Positions 16,581-25,254 of a DNA stretch of 64,000 nucleotides are shown here, one piece after another. The DNA lies in the NCBI RefSeq assembly GCF_014851805.1, contig NZ_JACVAK010000002.1, positions 930,001 through 994,000 on the forward strand, given 5' to 3'. This stretch comes from Pseudoxanthomonas sp. PXM02. GTDB taxonomy: Bacteria > Pseudomonadota > Gammaproteobacteria > Xanthomonadales > Xanthomonadaceae. The notes under the pieces are model-generated. The model ran no database searches. It saw only the letters and a list, made by a program, of their open reading frames with translations, and had not been told where the DNA came from. Within the stretch, counting starts at the first letter, position 1; each line of letters opens with the position of its first letter. Both the position numbers and the translations under genes were made by a program.

Positions 16581-16586
16581 GATAAT
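16581..16586 (+). promoter_or_regulatory. -10-like box just before panB
   Basis: GATAAT ends 8 nt before the panB ATG, which would give a leaderless or near-leaderless internal transcript for panBCD-pgi. No good -35 is seen. Confidence 0.35.
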
Positions 16587-16594
16587 ACGGCGCT

Positions 16595-17407
16595 ATGAGC
16601 ACGCATGCCGACAGCAAACCCTGGACCGTTCCCGCCCTCGCCGACGCCAAGCGCGACGGTCGCAAGCTGGTGATGCTGACGGCGTACGACAACAGTTTCG
16701 CCCGCGTGCTGGACGCCAATGGCGTGGATCTGGTGTTGATCGGCGACTCGTTGGGCATGGTGGTGCAAGGGCATGACTCCACGCTGCCGGTGACGGTGGA
16801 CGACATCGTCTACCACACGCGCGTGGTGTCCCGCGGCCTTGACCGTGCGCTGCTGGTGTCCGACCTGCCGTTCCAGTCCGATGCCACGCCCGAGCGTGCG
16901 CTGGACGCGGCGATCGCGCTGCTGCAGGCCGGTGCCGAGATGGTCAAGCTGGAGGGGGCTGGACACAAGCTCGATGTCATCCGCTTCCTGGTCGAACGCG
17001 ACATTCCGGTGTGCGCGCACCTCGGCCTGACGCCGCAGTCCGTGCTGAAGTTCGGCGGTTACCGCGTGCAGGGCCGCGACGAAGCGGCCGCCGCACGCCT
17101 GCGCGAGGATGCGCGCGCCGTGGCAGCAGCGGGCGCGCAGCTGCTGGTGCTGGAGTGCGTGCCGTCGTCGCTGGCGGCCACGATCACCGCCGACCTCGCC
17201 ATTCCCACCATCGGCATCGGCGCTGGCCCCGGCTGCGACGGACAGGTGCTGGTGCTGCATGATTTCCTTGGCCTCGATACGGGCCACCGGCGGCCGAAGT
17301 TCGTCAAGGATTTCCTTGCCGACGGCGGCTCCGTGGCGGGCGCGGTGCGCGCTTACGCCGACGCGGTGCGCAGCGGGGCATTCCCCGACAGCGCCCATTC
17401 CTACTGA
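16595..17407 (+). CDS. panB: 3-methyl-2-oxobutanoate hydroxymethyltransferase
   Basis: First committed step of pantothenate synthesis: alpha-ketoisovalerate plus methylene-THF gives ketopantoate. The 270-residue TIM barrel carries [11 protein letters not shown], the metal-site region [23 protein letters not shown] and [11 protein letters not shown], and the signature around HLGLTPQSV and [18 protein letters not shown]. It leads a panB-panC-panD cluster with short gaps (36 and 79 nt) that continues into pgi. Confidence 0.97.
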   Translation: MSTHADSKPWTVPALADAKRDGRKLVMLTAYDNSFARVLDANGVDLVLIGDSLGMVVQGHDSTLPVTVDDIVYHTRVVSRGLDRALLVSDLPFQSDATPERALDAAIALLQAGAEMVKLEGAGHKLDVIRFLVERDIPVCAHLGLTPQSVLKFGGYRVQGRDEAAAARLREDARAVAAAGAQLLVLECVPSSLAATITADLAIPTIGIGAGPGCDGQVLVLHDFLGLDTGHRRPKFVKDFLADGGSVAGAVRAYADAVRSGAFPDSAHSY

Positions 17408-17443
17408 CCGCGCCGCGCGCAACGACACGCCACAGGGGCCACG

Positions 17444-18286
17444 ATGATCGAGACCATCACCGAACTGGAGGCGCTGCGCGCGCGCGTCAGGGAGTGGAAG
17501 CAGCAGGGTCTGCGTGTCGGGTTTGTGCCTACGATGGGCAACCTGCATGCCGGTCATTACTCGCTGGTGATGCTGGCGCGGCAGTACGCGGACCGCGTGG
17601 TGTCCAGTGTGTTCGTCAATCCGACCCAGTTCGGTCCCAACGAAGACTTCACCCGTTACCCGCGTACTCCGGAAGCGGACATGAGCGGTCTCGAAGGTGC
17701 GGGCTGCGATGTCCTGTGGTTGCCCACCGTGGAGTCCATGTACCCGTTCGGTGTCGAACTGGCCGCAAACGTGCACGTCCCCGGCGTCAGCGGCGTGCTT
17801 GAGGGGGCCCATCGTCCCGGGCATTTCGATGGTGTCTGCACGGTGGTCAGCCGCCTGTTCAACCAGGTGCAGCCCGACGTCGCCGCCTTCGGCAAGAAGG
17901 ACTACCAGCAGCTCGCGGTGATCCGCCAACTGGTCACGGACCTGGCGTTTCCCGTACAGATCCTCGCAGGCAGCATTGTGCGAGAAGGCGACGGCCTGGC
18001 AATGAGTTCGCGCAACCAGTACCTCTCGGCGGACGAGCGGCCGCGCGCCGCGGAGATCCGCAAGACGCTGCTCGCCATGCGCGACGGCGTCCTGGCCGGG
18101 CATCCGCTCGCACAGGTCGAAGCTGCGGCCGCGCAGCAACTCACTGCCGCGGGATATGACGTCGACTACACCGTCGTGCGCCGACCGGACCTGTCCACGC
18201 CGGAAGACGGCGAGCAGGTGGCCAAGGTGGCGCTGATCGCCGCCCGCCTGGGCCGCACGCGGCTGATCGACAACCTGGAATTCTGA
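17444..18286 (+). CDS. panC: Pantoate-beta-alanine ligase
   Basis: ATP-dependent ligase that joins pantoate and beta-alanine into pantothenate. The 280-residue enzyme shows the HIGH-like motif in PTMGNLHAGHYSLV, the FVNPTQFGPNEDFTRYPRT segment, the ATP-site FGKKDYQQLAVIRQ and the KMSKS-like MSSRNQYLS. Its two substrates come from the neighbours panB (through ketopantoate) and panD. Confidence 0.97.
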   Translation: MIETITELEALRARVREWKQQGLRVGFVPTMGNLHAGHYSLVMLARQYADRVVSSVFVNPTQFGPNEDFTRYPRTPEADMSGLEGAGCDVLWLPTVESMYPFGVELAANVHVPGVSGVLEGAHRPGHFDGVCTVVSRLFNQVQPDVAAFGKKDYQQLAVIRQLVTDLAFPVQILAGSIVREGDGLAMSSRNQYLSADERPRAAEIRKTLLAMRDGVLAGHPLAQVEAAAAQQLTAAGYDVDYTVVRRPDLSTPEDGEQVAKVALIAARLGRTRLIDNLEF

Positions 18287-18365
18287 TCGCGGCGCCGTAC
18301 GGCCGTGCGCACCGCGGCGGGCATGAGGGGCTACACTTCGCGTCCCCGCTCACGACCCCGCCGAC

Positions 18366-18746
18366 ATGCACCTCAGCCTGCTCAAGACCAAGATCCACCG
18401 CGCGACCGTCACCCATTCCGAGCTGAACTACGAAGGCTCGATCGCCATTGACGGCTTGCTGCTGGATGCCACGGGCATCCGTGAGTTCGAACAGGTGCAC
18501 ATCTGGGACGTCACCAACGGTGCCCGCTTCTCCACGTACGCGATCCGCGCCGATGAAGGCAGCGGCGTCGTGTCGCTCAATGGCGGCGCCGCGCGCCACG
18601 TGCAGGTCGGCGACCTGATCATCATCGCCGCCTTCGCCTCGATGAGCGAGCAGGAAGCCGATGCGTTCCAGCCCACGCTCGTCTACGTCGATGGCCAGAA
18701 TCGCATCACGCACACCAACCGCAGCATCCCCAAGCAGGCGGCCTGA
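18366..18746 (+). CDS. panD: Aspartate 1-decarboxylase proenzyme
   Basis: Produces beta-alanine from aspartate using a pyruvoyl group. The 126-residue proenzyme should self-cleave between Gly24 and Ser25 in [10 protein letters not shown]. Conserved Thr57, Tyr58 and Asn72-type residues ([19 protein letters not shown]) are present. The length is canonical. A TACACT box at 18332-18337, 28 nt upstream of the ATG, may be a separate -10. panD ends 1 nt before pgi, indicating co-translation. Confidence 0.96.
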   Translation: MHLSLLKTKIHRATVTHSELNYEGSIAIDGLLLDATGIREFEQVHIWDVTNGARFSTYAIRADEGSGVVSLNGGAARHVQVGDLIIIAAFASMSEQEADAFQPTLVYVDGQNRITHTNRSIPKQAA

Positions 18747-18747
18747 C

Positions 18748-20259
18748 ATGAGCCAGGGTTTCGACGCATTGCAATCCCACGCCGCGCGCCTGCGCACGGA
18801 TTCGCTGAGCGCACTGCTGGCGCGCGAACCCGATCGCATCGCCGCCCAGACGTTACGCAGCGGCCCGCTGTACTTCAACTTCGCACGCCAGTCTTACGAT
18901 GCACCGGCATGGCTGGCCCTGCTGGCGCAGGGTGAAGCTGTCGACCTGGCGGGCGCATTCCGTTGCCTGTTCAATGGCGAGAAGGTCAATGTCACCGAAG
19001 GCCGCGCGGCGCTCCACACCGCGCTGCGCGGGCAGAACTCCGATGCCGTCGTTGCCCGTGAGGCCTTCGCCACCGCGGCCGACGTTCGCCAGCGCATGGC
19101 GGCGTTGATCGCGCAGTTGGAAGCGAGCGACGTCACCGACATCGTCAGCGTTGGCATCGGTGGCTCGGACCTCGGGCCGCGGCTGGTGGCCGATGCGCTG
19201 CGCGGTCCGCTGCCGGGTCGGTTCCGTGTGCACTTCCTGTCCAACGTCGATGGCGCAGCCGCGCAGCGCACGCTGGCGCCGTTGGATCCGGCGCGCACGG
19301 CGGCGGTGCTGATCTCCAAGACGTTCGGCACCCAGGAGACGCTGCTCAATGGCGGCATCCTGCGTGACTGGCTGGGCGGCAGCGAACGGCTGTACGCGGT
19401 CAGCGCGAATCCCGAGCGTGCCGCCGCGGCGTTCGCCATCGCGCCCGAGCGCGTGCTGCCGATGTGGGACTGGGTGGGTGGCCGCTATTCGCTGTGGTCC
19501 GCCGTTGGCCTGCCAATCGCGCTGGCGATCGGCTTCGACCGTTTCGAGCAGCTGCTGGAAGGCGCGTCCGCGTTCGACGCGCATGTCATCGGTACGCCAC
19601 TGGCGGACAACATCGCCGTCCGCCATGCGTTGACGGCAGTGTGGAACCGCAACGTCCTCGGCCATGCCGCGCATGGCGTGATGACCTACGACCAGCGTCT
19701 GGCGCTGCTGCCGGCCTATCTGCAGCAGCTGGTGATGGAAAGCCTGGGCAAGTCGGTGAAGCTGGATGGCAGCCCGGTCGATGTCGACACGGTGCCGGTG
19801 TGGTGGGGCGGCGCGGGCACCGATGTGCAGCACAGCTTCTTCCAGGCGCTGCACCAGGGCACACAGATCGTGCCGTTGGACTTCGTCGGTACCGTGCGCA
19901 ACGACGATCCCTATGCCGAGAATCACCTCGCGCTGATGTCCAACCTGCTGGCGCAGAGCGAAGCCCTCGCCAATGGCCAGGCCAGCGACGATCCACACCG
20001 CAGCTATGCCGGCGGTCGTCCGAGCACGATGATCCTGCTCGACGCGCTAACCCCGCAGTCGCTCGGTGGGCTGATCGCGATGTACGAACACAGCGTCTAC
20101 GCGCAGTCGGTGCTGTGGGGCATCAACGCGTTCGACCAGTTCGGCGTCGAGCTCGGCAAACAGCTCGCCAATGGACTGTTGCCGGCGTTGAAGGGTCAGG
20201 GCGAGGCGCAGGATCCGGTGACGCGCGCGCTGCTGGCAGAGCTGAAGGCGCGCGGCTGA
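18748..20259 (+). CDS. pgi: Glucose-6-phosphate isomerase
   Basis: Interconverts glucose-6-phosphate and fructose-6-phosphate. The 503-residue protein has family signatures [45 protein letters not shown] (PGI signature 1) and the C-terminal [18 protein letters not shown] with the catalytic lysine. The start was moved to ATG 18748, one base after the panD stop; the longer in-frame extension runs through panD. Its 3' end faces queG with a REPIN in between. Confidence 0.97.
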   Translation: MSQGFDALQSHAARLRTDSLSALLAREPDRIAAQTLRSGPLYFNFARQSYDAPAWLALLAQGEAVDLAGAFRCLFNGEKVNVTEGRAALHTALRGQNSDAVVAREAFATAADVRQRMAALIAQLEASDVTDIVSVGIGGSDLGPRLVADALRGPLPGRFRVHFLSNVDGAAAQRTLAPLDPARTAAVLISKTFGTQETLLNGGILRDWLGGSERLYAVSANPERAAAAFAIAPERVLPMWDWVGGRYSLWSAVGLPIALAIGFDRFEQLLEGASAFDAHVIGTPLADNIAVRHALTAVWNRNVLGHAAHGVMTYDQRLALLPAYLQQLVMESLGKSVKLDGSPVDVDTVPVWWGGAGTDVQHSFFQALHQGTQIVPLDFVGTVRNDDPYAENHLALMSNLLAQSEALANGQASDDPHRSYAGGRPSTMILLDALTPQSLGGLIAMYEHSVYAQSVLWGINAFDQFGVELGKQLANGLLPALKGQGEAQDPVTRALLAELKARG

Positions 20260-20284
20260 GGTCCGCGCGTCGACCTGCTTTTCC

Positions 20285-20447
20285 TGTAGGAGCGACGTAA
20301 GTCGCGACCGGAAAAGCCAAGCGTCATCGGTCAGGCATCGCGCGAGCTGCTGCACCAGCGGTTCGCGCGAGATGTTTCCTGTCATCCGCATGATGCGGGA
20401 TCTGCATTGTTTCGGTTCGTCCGGTCGCGACTTACGTCGCTCCTACA
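20285..20447. repeat. REPIN: two inverted GTAG-headed REP palindromes
   Basis: A 28-bp REP at 20285-20312 (head TGTAGGAGCG, stem GCGAC-GTAA-GTCGC) is repeated perfectly in inverse orientation at 20420-20447, with 107 nt between them. Heads point outward, the layout of REP doublets mobilised by RAYT transposases. It fills the space between the convergent ends of pgi and queG and probably acts as a bidirectional terminator or mRNA stabiliser. The right copy overlaps the end of queG. Confidence 0.85.
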
Positions 20448-21522
20448 ACGACATGTGCCTGTCCAATGCCCAGGCAACGTGCTCGCGTACGAGCGGTGAG
20501 GGATCCTCGCGTCGGCTCGCCAGTGCGGTGAGCACGTCGGGCGTCGACGGCGCATTGCCCAGCGCGACCGCGATATTGCGCAGCCAGCGCTCATGCCCGC
20601 TGCGGCGGATCGCCGAGCCTTCCGTACGCCGCAGGAACTCTGCTTCGTCCCACGCGAACAGCTGGGGCAGTGTGGCGACATCAAGTTCGTTGCGCGCGCG
20701 GAAATCCGGCTCATCGGTGCGCTTGGCGAACTTGTTCCAGGGGCAGACCAGTTGGCAATCGTCGCAGCCGAAAATCCGGTTGCCAATCGCGGGTCGCAGG
20801 TCTTCCGGGATCGCACCTTCGTGCTCGATGGTCAGGTAGGAGATGCAGCGGCGCGCATCCAGCCGGTACGGCGCCGTGATCGCCTGCGTTGGGCAGACGT
20901 CGATGCAGCGGGTGCAGGTGCCGCAGTGCGCGCTGGCCGGCGCATCGATCGGCAGCGGCAGGTCCACGTAGATCTCGCCGAGGAAGAACCAGGAACCGCC
21001 GTCCTTGTCGATCAGGCAGGTGTGCTTGCCGATCCAGCCCAGTCCCGCATTACGTGCCAATGCGCGCTCCAGGACCGGTGCGGAATCCACGAACACGCGA
21101 TGGCCGAACGCGCCGACTTCCTGCTGCAGGCGCTCGGCCAGCTTCTGCAGGCGGTTGCGCATCAGCTTGTGGTAGTCGCGGCCCAATGCGTAGCGCGCGA
21201 CGTACGCGCGTTGTCCGTCGTGCAGCGTGTCCCAGGCGTCATCGCTGTCGTTGCGCCCGTAGTCGAGTCCTACCGAAATGACGCGCAGCGTGCCGGGGAT
21301 CAGCTCCTGCGGGCGCGAGCGCTTGTCACCGTGTTGCGCCATCCAGGCCATCGAACCGTAAAGGCCTTCAGCCAGCCACTCGCGCAGGTGCCGTTCGTCA
21401 TCATCCAGCTCGACGCCGGCGATGCCGCAGCGTTGGAAGCCGAACTCGCGCGCCAGTGTCCGCACGCGCCGGGCAAGCGCGGCGGGGTCGGGCAGGGGCG
21501 CGGCAGGGACGAGGACGGACAT
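20443..21522 (-). CDS. queG: Epoxyqueuosine reductase QueG
   Basis: Cobalamin- and iron-sulfur-dependent enzyme that reduces epoxyqueuosine to queuosine in tRNA. The 359-residue protein has an N-terminal nitroreductase-like part (YALGRDYHKLMRNRLQKL), GLGWIGKHTCLI, and two 4Fe-4S motifs, CGTCTRCIDVCPTQAI and CDDCQLVCPWN, then a HEAT-like C-terminus. The ATG at 21522 lies six bases after a perfect TATAAT, so the mRNA is probably leaderless. The stop codon TAG and part of the last Leu codon are provided by the REP head of the neighbouring REPIN. Confidence 0.95.
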   Translation of the reverse strand: MSVLVPAAPLPDPAALARRVRTLAREFGFQRCGIAGVELDDDERHLREWLAEGLYGSMAWMAQHGDKRSRPQELIPGTLRVISVGLDYGRNDSDDAWDTLHDGQRAYVARYALGRDYHKLMRNRLQKLAERLQQEVGAFGHRVFVDSAPVLERALARNAGLGWIGKHTCLIDKDGGSWFFLGEIYVDLPLPIDAPASAHCGTCTRCIDVCPTQAITAPYRLDARRCISYLTIEHEGAIPEDLRPAIGNRIFGCDDCQLVCPWNKFAKRTDEPDFRARNELDVATLPQLFAWDEAEFLRRTEGSAIRRSGHERWLRNIAVALGNAPSTPDVLTALASRREDPSPLVREHVAWALDRHMSL

Positions 21523-21528
21523 GCGGGG

Positions 21529-21534
21529 ATTATA
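21529..21534 (-). promoter_or_regulatory. TATAAT -10 of queG (leaderless layout)
   Basis: The minus strand reads TATAAT, six bases (CCCCGC), then ATG. Transcription starting about 7 nt after the box would begin at the start codon itself. The -35 region is weak. Confidence 0.55.
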
Positions 21535-21577
21535 GGAGGACGCCCCGGATTCACTTCCCCGCAACCTGGGCGGGACC

Positions 21578-21583
21578 TAGAAT
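21578..21583 (+). promoter_or_regulatory. TAGAAT -10 of nnr (leaderless layout)
   Basis: TAGAAT, six bases (CCGCGC), then ATG at 21590. It is divergent from and back-to-back with the queG promoter within a 67-nt gap. Confidence 0.5.
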
Positions 21584-21589
21584 CCGCGC

Positions 21590-23062
21590 ATGTCAGGCAC
21601 CTGGCCCCTGTATTCCACGCATGCCGCTCGCGCACTGGATGCGCGCGCCACGCAGGCCCTCGGCGGCGACCCCTACGTACTGATGCAGCGCGCTGGCCTG
21701 TCGGCCTGGCAGCAGGTGCTGCTGCATTGGCCCGAGGCGCACCGCATCGTCGTGGTGTGCGGACCTGGCAGCAACGGCGGCGATGGCTACGTACTGGCAC
21801 GGCACGCGCATCGCGCGGGGCGCCACGTCGAGGTGGTCCACCTGCCGGTGCACGTGCCGGGTAATCCTGTCGCGCAGCGCGCCTGCACCGAGTACGTCGC
21901 GGGCGGAGGACAGGTCACGCTGTTCGGCGACGTGCTGCCCAGGGCGGACATCGTGGTGGATGCGCTGTTCGGCATCGGACTGTCGAGGGCGCCGGAGACG
22001 GACGTGCGCGCGTTGATCGACGCGATCAATGCACAGGCCGCGCCGGTGTTTTCGCTCGATGTGCCCAGTGGCGTGGACGCGGACCGCGGTTGTGCGCCGG
22101 GCGTCGCGGTACTGGCGACGCGGACGCTGCAGTTCATCGCGCGTCATGCGGGGCTGTATACCGGTGATGCGCTGGAGTACACCGGCGTGCTTGCGATGGA
22201 ATATCTGGATGTTCCGGCCGATGCCTTCGACGGCGCAGTGACGAGCGGCGTGTTGCTGGATCACGACGCGCTGGCACGATGGCTGCTCCCACGCCGCCGC
22301 AACACGCACAAGGGTGAGTCCGGGCACGTGCTCTGCATCGGCGGAGACGAAGGCGGTGGCGGCGCGATCGCGCTGTGCGCCGAGGCAGCGTTGCGCGCTG
22401 GCGCCGGGCTGGTGAGCGTGGCCACGCGGCCATCCCACGTCCCGGCGTTGCTGGCGCGCAGGCCCGAAGCGATGGTGCGGGCGGTGGAATCGACGGACGA
22501 ACTGACACCGCTGCTGGAGCGCGCACGCGTGGTTGCGCTGGGTCCCGGCATGGGGCAGGGCGAGTGGGGGAGTGCACTATTTCGTTGTGCGATGCGCAGC
22601 GGAAAACCGAAGGTGCTGGATGCCGACGCGCTTAATTTGCTGGCAATGTCGCCGCAGGCGCTCGAGGACGCGATCCTCACGCCGCATCCGGGCGAGGCCG
22701 CGCGCCTGCTCGATTGCACGACGGCCGACGTGCAGCAGGATCGTTTCTCCGCAGCGAGGGCGATCGCGCAACGCTACGCCTGCGCGGTGGTTCTGAAGGG
22801 GGCAGGCACCGTCGTGGCGGCGCCCGGAGAGGTGGCGCGTGTGCTCGATGCCGGGAATCCCGGCATGGCCGTCGGCGGCATGGGCGACGTGCTGACCGGC
22901 GTCATTGCCGCGTTGCGGGCGCAAGGACTTTCCGCCTTCGATGCCGCCAGCGCAGGTGCGCTGCTGCATTCGCTTGCGGGCGACGCCGCGGCCTGGGACG
23001 GCCAGCGTGGCCTGCTGCCTTCGGACCTGTTCGCACACCTGCGACGGTTAGCCAATCCGTAA
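21590..23062 (+). CDS. nnr: Bifunctional NAD(P)H-hydrate epimerase / ADP-dependent dehydratase
   Basis: Repairs damaged NAD(P)H. The 490-residue fusion has an N-terminal YjeF_N epimerase (about 1-210; VVCGPGSNGGDGYVLARH, VDALFGIGLSR, SLDVPSGVDAD). The C-terminal ribokinase-like dehydratase (about 225-490) has KGESGHVLCIGG, LGPGMGQ, VLDADALNLLA, LTPHPGEAARLL and the catalytic GNPGMAVGGMGDVLTG. Layout and length match E. coli YjeF. It heads the conserved nnr-tsaE-amiC-mutL order. Confidence 0.96.
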   Translation: MSGTWPLYSTHAARALDARATQALGGDPYVLMQRAGLSAWQQVLLHWPEAHRIVVVCGPGSNGGDGYVLARHAHRAGRHVEVVHLPVHVPGNPVAQRACTEYVAGGGQVTLFGDVLPRADIVVDALFGIGLSRAPETDVRALIDAINAQAAPVFSLDVPSGVDADRGCAPGVAVLATRTLQFIARHAGLYTGDALEYTGVLAMEYLDVPADAFDGAVTSGVLLDHDALARWLLPRRRNTHKGESGHVLCIGGDEGGGGAIALCAEAALRAGAGLVSVATRPSHVPALLARRPEAMVRAVESTDELTPLLERARVVALGPGMGQGEWGSALFRCAMRSGKPKVLDADALNLLAMSPQALEDAILTPHPGEAARLLDCTTADVQQDRFSAARAIAQRYACAVVLKGAGTVVAAPGEVARVLDAGNPGMAVGGMGDVLTGVIAALRAQGLSAFDAASAGALLHSLAGDAAAWDGQRGLLPSDLFAHLRRLANP

Positions 23063-23100
23063 GCGTGTCGGCACCGCGTGGCATGCCCCGCGCAAGCACT

Positions 23101-23106
23101 TAGAAT
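23101..23106 (+). promoter_or_regulatory. TAGAAT -10 of tsaE (leaderless layout)
   Basis: TAGAAT, six bases (CGCGGT), then ATG at 23113. A second methionine two codons on is a possible alternative start. Confidence 0.45.
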
Positions 23107-23112
23107 CGCGGT

Positions 23113-23595
23113 ATGCACATGTTCCTTCCCGACGACGAAGCCACGGGTGCGCTGGGCCAGGCGCTTGCACGCACGCGTCCTGCCTCCGCCGTCGTGCACT
23201 TGCAGGGCGATCTGGGGGCCGGCAAATCCACGCTGGCGCGTGCGCTGCTGCGAACGCTGGGCGTGGCGGGCGCTATCCGCAGTCCCACCTACACGTTGGT
23301 GGAGCGCTATCCGGTGGCAGGAGGAGAGGCCTGGCACCTGGATCTGTACCGCATCGGCAATGCAGGCGAGTTGGAGTTCCTCGGACTGGACGAGGGCGCT
23401 GCGGTGCTCTGGCTGGTGGAATGGCCTGAGCGGGGCGCCGCCGCGCTGCCACCGGCAGACCTGCATGTGGTGCTGGCGGTTGATGGGCGGGGTCGCTTCG
23501 CCGACCTTACGGGGGTATCCCCCGTCGGCGAGGCGTGGCTTGCCCGGCTGGCCATGGAGGGTCAGTTGCAGGCGTCTTCTCTCCAGCTCGGTTAG
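23113..23595 (+). CDS. tsaE: tRNA threonylcarbamoyladenosine biosynthesis ATPase TsaE
   Basis: ATPase partner of the TsaB-TsaD complex that makes t6A37 in ANN-decoding tRNAs. The 160-residue P-loop protein has Walker A GDLGAGKST, the switch SPTYTLVERYP, and HLDLYRIGNAGELEFLGLDE, all diagnostic of YjeE/TsaE. It is the second gene of the nnr-tsaE-amiC-mutL series, with a 50-nt gap on the left and its own -10-like box. Confidence 0.95.
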   Translation: MHMFLPDDEATGALGQALARTRPASAVVHLQGDLGAGKSTLARALLRTLGVAGAIRSPTYTLVERYPVAGGEAWHLDLYRIGNAGELEFLGLDEGAAVLWLVEWPERGAAALPPADLHVVLAVDGRGRFADLTGVSPVGEAWLARLAMEGQLQASSLQLG

Positions 23596-23670
23596 GAACA
23601 TCTGCCAGGTTGCGGATTATTAAGGGAAAACGCCTTGCATTCGTTGGCGGATGGTGCTTGAATCCGCGGC

Positions 23671-25209
23671 ATGAACCTGGGGAAGCCCACCATCGCCACG
23701 CTGCGCCTCGCCCTTGCAGGCGTGATGGCGCTGGCGCCGTGTACGGTGATGGCCGGTGAGGTCACCAGCGTCACCGTCGCCCAGGGCAGTACCGGTACCC
23801 GGGCGGAAATCCAGCTCGCGGGTGCCGGCCAGTACAAGACCCTCACCCTGAAAGGTCCGGACCGGCTGGTCGTCGATCTGCCCGCCTCGAAGGCGAAGGC
23901 CGGACTGCGCTTGCCGACGGCTGTGGGCATCGTGCGCGCCGTGCGTACCGGCCAGCCTGATCCGAACACGTTGCGTATCGTCTTCGACCTGGCATCGCCG
24001 GTCGCCGCGCTCAAGCCGCGCATGGAGCAGGAAGGCGCAGCCTCACGGCTGGTGATCGAGTGGCCCGGCGACGGTGCCGTCGGCCCCGCGGCATCCGCTG
24101 CTGCTACCACTGCTTCGCCTCCGCCGGCCGCAGCGGCCACTCCCTCGACCTCGCCGCAGGCGGATGCGGCACGCGCTACCGCACTGCTGACGGCGCAGGT
24201 GGTGCAGGCCGGGTCGGTCCCTGCCGCCGCCGCTCCCACCCAGACGTCGCCTTCGCCGCAAGCCATCCTCAATGGCCAGGCGACACTCGCTACGGTGCCG
24301 GCGCAGACCGCTGCCGCCGACCGTCCGACCTACACCATCGCCACTGGCCAGCCGACGCCGATGCCGGGCGCGTCCGCCGCCACGGCAACAGATACGGCGC
24401 CCGCCGCGGAAGCACCGAAGCCGCCAGCCGCTGTCGCCGCCGGCACGCGGCCACTGGTCATCGCCATCGATCCCGGCCACGGCGGCCAGGATCCGGGCGC
24501 CATCGGACCCAGCGGTCGTTACGAGAAGCACGCGGTCCTGGCGATCTCCAAGGAACTGGCGCGCCAGATCAACGCCACGCCCGGTATGAAGGCCTATCTG
24601 GTCCGCGACACCGACGTGTATGTCGAGCGCCCGCAGCGCGCCCGCAAGGCGCGCACGGCGAAGGCCGACATGTTCGTCTCGATCCACGCCGATGCCGCGG
24701 AAAACCGCAGTGCCTGGGGTTCATCCGTCTACGTGCTGTCGCTGCGTGGCGCGTCGTCGCAGCATGCCCGTTGGCTGGCCGACAAGGAAAACGCCTCCGA
24801 TCTGGTCGGTGGCGTTCGCCTCAGCAAGGACACGCTGTCCAACGTATTGCTCGATCTCGCCCAGAGCGGCCACATGAAGGCGTCGCAGGATGCCGCCGGC
24901 CACGTGCTGACCTCACTGAAGGGGCTGGGCAAGACCCACAAGCCGCAGATCGAGTTCGCCAATTTCGAAGTGCTGCGCAACTCCGACATGCCGGCGATGC
25001 TGGTGGAGACGGGCTTCATCTCCAATGCGGACGAAGAAAAGCGCCTGTTCGATCCTGCCCACCAGCGCAAGGTGGCGGGCGCGGTGCTTGAAGGCATCCA
25101 GTCCTATTTCACCCGGCAGCCCCCGCCGGGCACGCTCTTCGCCGCACGTGCGCAGGCCGAGGCCGACGCACGCACCGTTGCGGCCGGCGGAGCCGCTGGC
25201 GCGCCCTGA
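23671..25209 (+). CDS. amiC: N-acetylmuramoyl-L-alanine amidase with AMIN domain (AmiC/AmiB type)
   Basis: Periplasmic zinc amidase that splits septal peptidoglycan during daughter-cell separation. The 512-residue protein starts with a signal peptide (LALAGVMALAPCTVMAG), then an AMIN domain (about 30-130) for septal targeting, a low-complexity Ala/Pro/Thr linker (about 135-260), and the Amidase_3 domain. That domain has AIDPGHGGQDPGAIGPSG (zinc His), KHAVL (zinc Glu region), FVSIHADAAENRS and the catalytic VETGFISNADEE. E. coli has amiB at this place between tsaE and mutL. A TTGAAT box ends seven bases before the ATG. Confidence 0.95.
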   Translation: MNLGKPTIATLRLALAGVMALAPCTVMAGEVTSVTVAQGSTGTRAEIQLAGAGQYKTLTLKGPDRLVVDLPASKAKAGLRLPTAVGIVRAVRTGQPDPNTLRIVFDLASPVAALKPRMEQEGAASRLVIEWPGDGAVGPAASAAATTASPPPAAAATPSTSPQADAARATALLTAQVVQAGSVPAAAAPTQTSPSPQAILNGQATLATVPAQTAAADRPTYTIATGQPTPMPGASAATATDTAPAAEAPKPPAAVAAGTRPLVIAIDPGHGGQDPGAIGPSGRYEKHAVLAISKELARQINATPGMKAYLVRDTDVYVERPQRARKARTAKADMFVSIHADAAENRSAWGSSVYVLSLRGASSQHARWLADKENASDLVGGVRLSKDTLSNVLLDLAQSGHMKASQDAAGHVLTSLKGLGKTHKPQIEFANFEVLRNSDMPAMLVETGFISNADEEKRLFDPAHQRKVAGAVLEGIQSYFTRQPPPGTLFAARAQAEADARTVAAGGAAGAP

Positions 25210-25254
25210 TGGCGCACCTGCTCGGCTATCATCACGGCTGAATTCTCCGAGACG

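Noticed and set aside
23671-25209. Ala/Pro/Thr-rich linker of AmiC as a possible repeat array
   Set aside because: It is low-complexity but without a repeating unit; a normal interdomain linker.
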